Assembly (NCBI GenBank): GCA_029907055.1
Contig: JARYMO010000026.1
Span: 1-11,425 of the forward strand
Direction of reading: 5' to 3'
Length of the DNA: 11,425 bases
DNA from: Syntrophomonadaceae bacterium
GTDB lineage: Bacteria; Bacillota; Syntrophomonadia; Syntrophomonadales; Syntrophothermaceae
The position numbers and the translations under genes are program-made. Positions 5,699 through 11,425 of this stretch are shown here, in pieces. Position 1 is the first letter of the stretch. Each line of letters opens with the position of its first letter. The notes below the pieces were generated by a model that did not search any database, was not told the origin of the DNA, and worked only from the letters and a program-made list of their open reading frames with translations.

Positions 5699-6561
5699 GG
5701 ACCTGGCGAGACGCCGTACGGGAACTCGAGCAGGACCGGGCCCGCGGCGCCAGCCAGCTGCTGGAACTGGCCCTGGACGCCCTCGCCCTGGCCGCCAATG
5801 AGGCTCACGGGCAGTCGCCGGCCGCCTATGCCGCGCATTTCTCCGCGGCTGCCGGGGCAGTGGCGGCCGCGCGTCCCACCATGGTGGCCATCGGCGCCTG
5901 CGCCCGACGCGTCCTCCAACAGGTGCAGGAAGCAGCCGGTGGGCACGGTTCGGCAGAGGCAATCCGCCGATCGGCCCTGGCCGCCATCGACCGCGTGCGC
6001 GCGCAGGCCCGGGAAGCGCGCCGGCAGGCCATCACCCGGGCAGCCGAGCTGGCAGCCACGGCCGACTGCATCGTGACCTGCAGCTTCAGTTCCACGGTGG
6101 TGGAGGCCATTGCCCTTGCCGCTGGGTGCGCTCCCCACCTGCAGGTGCGCGTGCTGGCCTCCCGCTGGCAAGGGCGGTCCTACGGCGCCGCGACTGCAGC
6201 CGCGCTGCAGGAGCGGCACGTGCACTGCCAGGTGTTCGATGACGACGCGCTGGCGGCAGCGGTGGCCGGCGCCCGCCTGGCCCTGGTGGGCGCGGACGCC
6301 GTGACCGAACATGGCACCCTCATCAACGGCACTCCCAGCCTGGCGCTGGCCCGCGCCTGCAGGCGGGCACGCCCGCCGGTCCCCTTCTTGGCGGTGTGCG
6401 AATCGCTCAAGGTGGTGCCCGGGGTGCAGGCGCTGGAGCCCGGGTTCGACGCCGTACCGGCCGCGCTGGTGACCGGGTTCGTCAGCGAACATGGGGTCGC
6501 CAGCCCCGAGGGGGTAGCCGCGTGGCGGAGCGGCAGTCCCGCCGAAGCCGGCCCCCCGTAG
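5695..6561 (+). CDS. eIF2B alpha/beta/delta-like protein (ribose-1,5-bisphosphate isomerase-like fold)
   Basis: A 288-residue protein of the eIF2B/MtnA/ribose-1,5-bisphosphate isomerase superfamily. It has an alpha-helical N-terminal half (about 1-115) and a Rossmann-like C-terminal half. Landmarks are CIVTCSFSSTVVEAI near residues 124-138, the strand LVGADAVTEHGTLINGTPSLALA with Asp201 (GAD), and a final VPFLAVCESLKV strand. Family isomerases use a Cys in a T-H-C motif and an Asp in GAD. Here the Asp is present, but the T-H-C site reads T-C129-S130, so the Cys is displaced one position and Ser sits at the expected place. A sugar-phosphate or nucleotide-linked role with the ATGA-coupled Nudix protein is likely; a bacterial translation-factor role is not. 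The last 20 residues are low-complexity. Confidence 0.8.
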   Translation: MRTWRDAVRELEQDRARGASQLLELALDALALAANEAHGQSPAAYAAHFSAAAGAVAAARPTMVAIGACARRVLQQVQEAAGGHGSAEAIRRSALAAIDRVRAQAREARRQAITRAAELAATADCIVTCSFSSTVVEAIALAAGCAPHLQVRVLASRWQGRSYGAATAAALQERHVHCQVFDDDALAAAVAGARLALVGADAVTEHGTLINGTPSLALARACRRARPPVPFLAVCESLKVVPGVQALEPGFDAVPAALVTGFVSEHGVASPEGVAAWRSGSPAEAGPP

Positions 6562-6571
6562 CCACCGGGCG

Positions 6572-6613
6572 CGGAGGCCTTTACCGCCTCCGGACGCAGG
6601 CGGCCAGGCCGCC
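6572..6613. terminator. Hairpins between convergent genes
   Basis: The 57-nt space between the convergent eIF2B-like and activase genes holds two inverted repeats. One is CGGAGGC/GCCTCCG (6572-6578 and 6586-6592, 7-nt loop) and the other is GGCGG/CCGCC (6599-6613, 5-nt loop). Neither has a clear T-run on either strand. They probably serve as a shared, bidirectional transcription end. Confidence 0.5.
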
Positions 6614-6618
6614 GCTCA

Positions 6619-9600
6619 CTACACCCCCCGCGCCGGCTGGCCCCGCCGGCCTTCATCACCGGGGGGCATGGCGGCAGCCGCCATGCCTGGGCCCGCTTCC
6701 ATGGTGCGCAGGGCGGTGGTCATCATCAGCTTGATGCGGTTGAGCTGGTTGACCGCACTGGCCCCCGGGTCGTAATCGATGGCTACCACGTTGGCCTGGG
6801 GGTAGCGCCGCTTCAGGGCCCCCAGCATCCCCTTGCCGGTCACGTGGTTGGGGAGACAGCCGAACGGCTGCAGGCACAGGATGTTGGTGACCCCCTGCTC
6901 CAGCAGTGCCGCCATTTCCGCGGTCAACAGCCACCCTTCGCCGGTGTGGTGACCGAGCGAGAGGATGGGCGAAGCCAGGTCCGCCAGTTCGTACACGCTG
7001 TGCGGCGGGTGGAAGCGCCTGCTGGCGGCCAACGCCTCCACGGCCGGCCGCCGCGCCTTTTCCAGGCGGGAAATGAGCCAGCGCCCCAGCAGCGACTGCC
7101 ACCACCTGCCTGCCATGGCGCGATGGTGGAACAGGAGGTCGTAGGCGCAGTAGAGCAGGAACCCCATCATGTCAGGGACCACCACCTCGGCCCCTTCCGC
7201 CTCCAGCAGTTCCACCACCCGGTTGTTGGCATCCGGGTGGTACTTGACCAGGATTTCCCCCACCAACCCCACCCGTGGCCGTGCCCGGTCGTGGACCTCC
7301 AGGCAGTCGAACTCCCGCACCATTTCCCGCACCGTGGCGGCACGCACCTGCCCGGATGGCCCGCTCACGTCCTGCTGGCAGCGCGCCAGCCACTTGCGGT
7401 ACAGCAGGGCACTTGACCCGGGGATCTTCTCGTAGGGGCGAACCCGGTGCAGCATGGCCATCAACAGGTCGGCGTACACCACCGCGCTCACCCCGCGCTG
7501 CAACATCCCCCATGTCACCTTGAACCCCGGGCACTTCTCCACCCCCAGCAGGTTGGCCGAGATCACGGGGATGCCGTCCAGACCCGCGTCGGCCATGGCC
7601 TTGCGCAGCAGGGCGAGGTAGTTGGTAGCCCGGCAGCCTCCCCCCGTCTGCGACATCATTACCGCGGTGCGCTGGAGGTCGTACCGGCCCGATGTCAGCG
7701 CCTGCAGCAGCTGGCCGATGACCATGATGGCCGGATAACAGGCATCGTGGTTCACGTAGCGCAGCCCCAGTTCCATGGCGGCGTGGTCCACCGCCGGCAG
7801 CACCTGCAGGCGATAGCCTTCTGCGTTCAGAGCCGACTCCAGCAGGGCAAAGTGGATGGGGGCCATCTGCGGACACAGGATGGTGCGGGTATCGCGCATC
7901 TCGGCAGTGAACGGCACCGGGCGGCGGAGTGACACCGGCCGCGGTTGCGCGGCGATGGATGCGTCGCGTTCGCGGATCAGTGCGCATAGCGACTTGATGC
8001 GGATGCGCGCCGCCCCCAGGTTCTCGCCCTCGTCGATCTTGAGCAGGGTATGTACCTTGCCTGCCTGCTCCAGCAGCTCCTTGACCTGGTCGGCAGTGAT
8101 GGCATCCAGGCCGCAACCGAAGGAGGTCAGCTGCACCAGGTCCAGGGAGGGATACCCTGCCGTCAGGCTGGCGGCTGCGTAGAGGCGGGAATGATACATC
8201 CACTGGTCCACCACCCGCAGCGGACGGGGCACCTCCGCCAGGTGGGCGATGGAATCCTCGGTGAAGACACTCATGCCCTGAGCCTGCACCATCTCCGCAA
8301 TGCCGTGGTTGATGCCGGGATCGAGGTGGTATGGACGCCCTGCCAGCACGATGCCATGCCCCCCACGGCGTTCCACCTCTGCCAGCAGCGCTTCCCCGCG
8401 CCTGCGCACGTCCGCCTTGAAGCAGGCGTCCTCCTTCCAGGCCTTGCCCACTGCCCGCCGCACCTCGCCCCGCGTGATGCCGAAGCGGCGGAATTCCTGG
8501 TACAGGCGCGCAGTCAGCCGGCTGCGGCGGTGGTAGGGAAGGAAGGGGGTCAAGAAATCGACCCCGCCGTCCTCTGCCGGCGGGCAGTTGGCCCGCACCA
8601 CCTCGGGGTAGGAGATGACCATCGGACAGTTGAAGCAGTTGGCGGCGCCCGGCTGCTCCTGCCGCTCATAAATGATGCTGGGGTAGAAGATGGTGCGCAC
8701 CCCGTGGCGCACCAGCCACGCCACGTGCCCGTGCACCAGCTTGGCCGGGTAGCAGGCCGATTCCGAGGGGATGCTCTCCATCCCCAGCTCGAAGAGCTGC
8801 CGCGACGAGTAGGGCGACAGCCGCACGCTGAACCCCAGCGCGGTCAGGAAGGTGAACCAGAAAGGGTAGTTCTCGTACATGTTGAGCACCCGGGGGATGC
8901 CGATGACGCCGCGCGGAGCGCTCTCTGCCGGCAGGGGTACGTAAGCCTCGAACAGGCGCCCCCGCTTGAAGGTGAACAGGTTGTCATCGCCCGTGCCGGC
9001 ACCCTTTTCTCCGCTCCTGCCCCGCTCGCAGCGGTGCCCGGACACGAAGCTGTTTCCCTGTGGAAAGCGGTTCACGGTCAGGGCGCACGAATTCTCACAC
9101 CGCTTGCAGCGATGAACGCTGCGGTGTACCCTGAAGTCGCACAGCTGCTGTGCCGGCAACAGGCGGGAGCGTTGTCCCGCAACGTGCCGCTGGCGGGCGG
9201 TGAGCGCCGCGCCGAACGCGCCCATCAGCCCTGGAATGTCCGCGCGCACCACCTCGCTGCCCGCCACCAGTTCGAAGGCACGCAGCACGGCCTCGTTGTG
9301 GAAGGCCCCCCCCTGCACGACAATCCTGTTGCCCAGCTCCGAAACGTGGTAGACCTTCATCACCTTGAACAGGGCATTCTTGACCACCGAATAGGCGAGC
9401 CCGGCGGCGATGTCCCCCACCGTCGCTCCTTCCTTCTGCGCCTGCTTGACCCTGGAATTCATGAATACCGTGCAGCGGGAACCGAGGTCCACGGGGTGCC
9501 GGGCAGAGAGGGCCATGGCCGCGAACTCCTCCACGCCGATGCCCAGCGACTGAGCAAAGGACTCCAGGAAGGAGCCGCATCCCGACGAACATGCCTCGTT

Positions 9601-10932
9601 GAGCATGATCCTCTCGAAGCTCCCATTTCGCACGTGCAGGCACTTCATGTCCTGCCCGCCGATGTCCACCACCAGTTCCACCCCGGGAAGGAAATACTGG
9701 GCCGCGCGGAAGTGGGCCACCGTCTCGACCTCGCCGCTGTCCACCGCCAGTGCTGCCTTCACCAGGTCCTCCCCGTAGCCGGTGACCGTGGCGTGGGCGA
9801 TGAAGGCAGTCGGCGGCAAGGCGCGGTAGAGGTCCTGCACCATGCGCACCACCGTCTCGAGGGGCTGGCCGTGATTGGGTCCGTACGACGAGTAGAGCAG
9901 CCTGCCCCTATCGTCAATCAGGCACAGTTTGGCGGTGGTGGACCCGCAGTCAATGCCCAGGAAACACTCTCCGTGGTGATGCTGCAGGCAGCCCCGCTCG
10001 ACGGACTTGGCCCGGTGGCGCAGGCGAAACGCCTCCGCCTCCTCGGGGCTGGCGAAGAGCGGGCGCAGCCTCTCCACTGCCGGAGTTGCCCTGGCCGCCA
10101 CCAGGCGCGCCAGCAGCCGGAAGAGGGGTTGCGGCTGCGCCCGCCTGGCTTCCAAGGCTGCCCCGATGGCCACGAAGAGGTGGGCGTAGGGGGGACACTC
10201 TACCCGGGCCCCGGCCGGCTCCAGCGTGGCCCGGAATCGCTCCCGCAGTGAGGGCATGAAGTGCAGGGGCCCTCCCAGCAGCGCCACCCTCCCCCGCACC
10301 GGGCGGCCGCAGGCCAGACCGGCCAGGGTCTGGGTGACCACCGCCTGCAGGATGGAGGCGGCGACGTCCTCACGGGCCGCTCCCTCGTTGAGCAGCGGCT
10401 GGACATCGCTCTTGGCAAACACCCCGCAACGCGCGGCGACCGGGTACAGGGTCCGGTGGCCAGCCGCCAGGGAATCCAGCCCGGAAGCATCGGTGCGCAG
10501 CAACGCAGCCATCTGGTCGATGAAGGCCCCCGTTCCCCCCGCGCAGGTCCCGTTCATCCGCTGGTCCACTCCGCCGGAAAAGTAGGTGATCTTGGCGTCT
10601 TCCCCGCCCAGCTCCAGGGCCACGTCGGTCCCGGGGAGGAAGCGCGCCACGGCGCCCGCGCAGGCTGCCACTTCCTGCACGAACGGCACCCCCAGCCATT
10701 CTGCCACCGCCAGCCCGGCCGACCCGGTGACCGCGAGCCGCAGCGGGACGTCTCCCGTGTGCTGCTCGAGGTCCTGCAGGACGGACGCCACGGTTTCCCG
10801 CACCTGCGCCCCGTGGCGGCGGTAATCACTGAACACCGGCTGGTCCGCGGCCGACAGCACCACCACCTTCACGGTGGTGGAGCCCACGTCCAGCCCCACC
10901 GCCGGCAGCTCTCCGCTGTGCTCGTGGGCCAT
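6619..10932 (-). CDS. Giant acyl-CoA dehydratase activase-related protein: two BadF/HgdC ATPase domains, DUF2229, dehydratase-like C-terminus
   Basis: A 1437-residue iron-sulfur protein. Domain 1 (about 10-270) is an ASKHA ATPase with [10 protein letters not shown] (13-22), C130 (TCAGGTG) and C169 (RCGVF). Domain 2 (about 322-580) repeats this with [11 protein letters not shown]448 and C487. The Cys pairs are 39 apart in both, the spacing of the cluster-binding Cys in HgdC. A Cys-rich stretch follows (C598, C609, C612, C616, C635), then DUF2229 ([17 protein letters not shown]727, C766, C769) and [16 protein letters not shown]. The dehydratase-like part has NHDACYP (C1065), QTGGGCR (C1100) and FGCLPNHV (C1353, C1359). 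By family analogy it couples ATP hydrolysis to low-potential electron transfer; its substrate is unknown. The ATG at 10932 has AGGAGGT 11 nt upstream; the frame is open to a TTG at 10998. Confidence 0.92.
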   Translation of the reverse strand: MAHEHSGELPAVGLDVGSTTVKVVVLSAADQPVFSDYRRHGAQVRETVASVLQDLEQHTGDVPLRLAVTGSAGLAVAEWLGVPFVQEVAACAGAVARFLPGTDVALELGGEDAKITYFSGGVDQRMNGTCAGGTGAFIDQMAALLRTDASGLDSLAAGHRTLYPVAARCGVFAKSDVQPLLNEGAAREDVAASILQAVVTQTLAGLACGRPVRGRVALLGGPLHFMPSLRERFRATLEPAGARVECPPYAHLFVAIGAALEARRAQPQPLFRLLARLVAARATPAVERLRPLFASPEEAEAFRLRHRAKSVERGCLQHHHGECFLGIDCGSTTAKLCLIDDRGRLLYSSYGPNHGQPLETVVRMVQDLYRALPPTAFIAHATVTGYGEDLVKAALAVDSGEVETVAHFRAAQYFLPGVELVVDIGGQDMKCLHVRNGSFERIMLNEACSSGCGSFLESFAQSLGIGVEEFAAMALSARHPVDLGSRCTVFMNSRVKQAQKEGATVGDIAAGLAYSVVKNALFKVMKVYHVSELGNRIVVQGGAFHNEAVLRAFELVAGSEVVRADIPGLMGAFGAALTARQRHVAGQRSRLLPAQQLCDFRVHRSVHRCKRCENSCALTVNRFPQGNSFVSGHRCERGRSGEKGAGTGDDNLFTFKRGRLFEAYVPLPAESAPRGVIGIPRVLNMYENYPFWFTFLTALGFSVRLSPYSSRQLFELGMESIPSESACYPAKLVHGHVAWLVRHGVRTIFYPSIIYERQEQPGAANCFNCPMVISYPEVVRANCPPAEDGGVDFLTPFLPYHRRSRLTARLYQEFRRFGITRGEVRRAVGKAWKEDACFKADVRRRGEALLAEVERRGGHGIVLAGRPYHLDPGINHGIAEMVQAQGMSVFTEDSIAHLAEVPRPLRVVDQWMYHSRLYAAASLTAGYPSLDLVQLTSFGCGLDAITADQVKELLEQAGKVHTLLKIDEGENLGAARIRIKSLCALIRERDASIAAQPRPVSLRRPVPFTAEMRDTRTILCPQMAPIHFALLESALNAEGYRLQVLPAVDHAAMELGLRYVNHDACYPAIMVIGQLLQALTSGRYDLQRTAVMMSQTGGGCRATNYLALLRKAMADAGLDGIPVISANLLGVEKCPGFKVTWGMLQRGVSAVVYADLLMAMLHRVRPYEKIPGSSALLYRKWLARCQQDVSGPSGQVRAATVREMVREFDCLEVHDRARPRVGLVGEILVKYHPDANNRVVELLEAEGAEVVVPDMMGFLLYCAYDLLFHHRAMAGRWWQSLLGRWLISRLEKARRPAVEALAASRRFHPPHSVYELADLASPILSLGHHTGEGWLLTAEMAALLEQGVTNILCLQPFGCLPNHVTGKGMLGALKRRYPQANVVAIDYDPGASAVNQLNRIKLMMTTALRTMEAGPGMAAAAMPPGDEGRRGQPARGV

Positions 10933-10934
10933 GG

Positions 10935-10949
10935 GGAGGCGATACCTCC
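10935..10949 (-). promoter_or_regulatory. Hairpin that includes the activase Shine-Dalgarno sequence
   Basis: On the minus strand the ribosome binding site AGGAGGT is followed by ATCGCCTCC, so GGAGG can pair with CCTCC (5-bp stem, loop TATCG) just before the ATG at 10932. If formed, the hairpin would hide the site and lower translation. A short stem like this may also be chance in GC-rich DNA. Confidence 0.35.
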
Positions 10950-11012
10950 TCTCCAACACCGGCTCTCGCTCCCCGGGGGAGGCCTCCCACAAATTCAAAC
11001 ATCATTTCCATC

Positions 11013-11041
11013 ATGGTACTTCAACCGCTGTTCTGGGTCAA
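11013..11041 (-). promoter_or_regulatory. Sigma-A promoter of the giant activase gene
   Basis: On the minus strand TTGACC (11041-11036) is separated by exactly 17 nt from TACCAT (11018-11013). Transcription would begin near 11006, giving a leader of about 75 nt before the ATG at 10932. It lies back to back with the TetR promoter, with about 30 nt between the two -35 boxes. Confidence 0.6.
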
Positions 11042-11070
11042 CCGCATCGCGCAACCATTAAGGATAATGC

Positions 11071-11099
11071 TTGACTAACACCAATACACACGGTAGATT
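11071..11099 (+). promoter_or_regulatory. Sigma-A promoter of the TetR-family gene
   Basis: TTGACT (11071-11076), a 17-nt spacer and TAGATT (11094-11099) form a good vegetative promoter 40 nt upstream of the TetR start. The predicted start of transcription, around 11106, lies inside the palindrome at 11104-11118. The -35 octamer TTGACTAA is also repeated in inverted form as TTAGTCAA (11100-11107). Confidence 0.7.
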
Positions 11100-11103
11100 T
11101 TAG

Positions 11104-11118
11104 TCAAACGTCGTTTGA
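11104..11118. promoter_or_regulatory. Putative TetR-type operator (perfect palindrome)
   Basis: TCAAACG-T-CGTTTGA is a perfect 7-1-7 palindrome directly upstream of the TetR start codon and over the predicted +1 of its promoter. TetR-family dimers commonly bind palindromes of this size and repress their own genes, so autorepression is a reasonable inference. It lies about 60 nt from the divergent activase -35, so control of that gene is less certain. Confidence 0.65.
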
Positions 11119-11140
11119 AACAAAACCGAAGGAGAACACG

Positions 11141-11425
11141 ATGGCACAGCGGGAACGCTCCGAACGAACCAGGCAGCGCATCGTGCAGGCCACCCTCGAC
11201 CTCATCGCCGGCGAGGGCCTGGAGAAGGTCACCGTGCGCAAGATCGCCGCCGCGGCGCAGGTCAACCTGGCAGCGGTCAACTACCATTTCGGCTCCAAGG
11301 ACGCCGCGGTCAACGAGGCCCTGAAGGTGGTCACCTCCCGCCTGCAGGTCGTCTTCCGCAGGCTGGGAAGCGGCGACCAACCAGCAGCAATCCGCCTGCA
11401 GGATTTCCTCTCCCAGGTTTTCGAG
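11141..11425 (+). CDS. TetR/AcrR-family transcriptional regulator, N-terminal part
   Basis: The first 95 residues of a TetR-family regulator that continues past the window end. The N-terminal DNA-binding domain is complete: the helix RQRIVQATLDLIAGEGLEKV (11-30), the helix-turn-helix VTVRKIAAAAQVNLAAVNYH (30-49) and the family-typical YHFGSKDAAV. The ligand-binding domain is cut, so the effector and targets cannot be inferred. The ATG at 11141 has AAGGAG 6 nt upstream. It is divergent from the giant activase gene and probably represses itself through the palindrome at 11104-11118. Confidence 0.93.
   Translation, partial: MAQRERSERTRQRIVQATLDLIAGEGLEKVTVRKIAAAAQVNLAAVNYHFGSKDAAVNEALKVVTSRLQVVFRRLGSGDQPAAIRLQDFLSQVFE

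Noticed and set aside
5377..6492. Minus-strand open frame of 371 codons opposite the Nudix and eIF2B-like genes
   Set aside because: It spans two real plus-strand genes and their junction, and shows no domain or ribosome site. It is a GC-driven shadow.
8050..10251. Long plus-strand open frame of 733 codons opposite the activase gene
   Set aside because: It is antisense to a protein with clear conserved motifs throughout. Its translation is rich in Gln, His, Arg and Gly with no recognisable domain, as expected for a shadow frame in high-GC DNA.
10826..11014. Short minus-strand frame beginning ATGATGGAAATGATG upstream of the activase gene, as a possible leader peptide
   Set aside because: It runs far into the activase gene in another frame and has no strong ribosome site. 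Nothing suggests attenuation.
11056..11069. CATTA-AGGA-TAATG inverted repeat between the divergent promoters, as a second operator
   Set aside because: The arms are only 5 bp and unrelated in sequence to the 11104-11118 palindrome, so there is no support for a shared regulator.

Overview
This 11.4 kb window is very GC-rich and gene-dense, with GTG/TTG starts, strong Shine-Dalgarno sequences and sigma-A type promoters. Anaerobic cobalamin genes, an Asp23/Gls24 protein and a giant acyl-CoA dehydratase activase together suggest a high-GC anaerobic member of the Bacillota (Clostridia or a related class). That placement is inference from gene content. No tRNA, rRNA, CRISPR array, insertion sequence or phage gene was seen.

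Region 1 (1-2829, minus strand) is a cobalamin (B12) biosynthesis operon. A promoter (TTGACA-N17-TAGGGT) transcribes a cobalamin riboswitch, then an intrinsic terminator, then cbiC, cbiD, cbiE and the first codons of a cbiL-like methyltransferase that leaves the window. The genes are packed with overlaps of 20 and 4 nt. Together they cover several ring-methylation and rearrangement steps of the early-cobalt pathway, under feedback control by the end product.

Region 2 (2881-4476, minus strand) is a two-gene unit. It pairs an Asp23/Gls24 protein with a bacterial eRF1-like (baeRF) protein that has a C-terminal zinc ribbon and GGW where classical release factors have GGQ.

Region 3 (4498-6561, plus strand) begins with a divergent intergenic region holding an AT-rich promoter island and a 10-bp hairpin. 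It continues with a PNPOx-like flavin/pyridoxine-fold protein, a Nudix protein with a degenerate Nudix box, and an eIF2B/ribose-1,5-bisphosphate-isomerase-like protein. The last two overlap by ATGA and are probably functional partners.

Region 4 (6619-11425) is a 1437-residue protein on the minus strand with two BadF/HgdC-type ATPase domains, a cysteine-rich linker, a DUF2229 region and a 2-hydroxyacyl-CoA dehydratase-like C-terminal part. It is divergent from a TetR-family regulator cut by the window end. The intergenic region has a promoter for each direction and a perfect 7-1-7 palindrome at the predicted transcription start of the TetR gene, suggesting autorepression.

Most genes belong to recognisable families. 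The least described items are the GGW eRF1-like protein beside Asp23, the Nudix/eIF2B-like pair with altered catalytic residues, and the tandem-activase giant protein.
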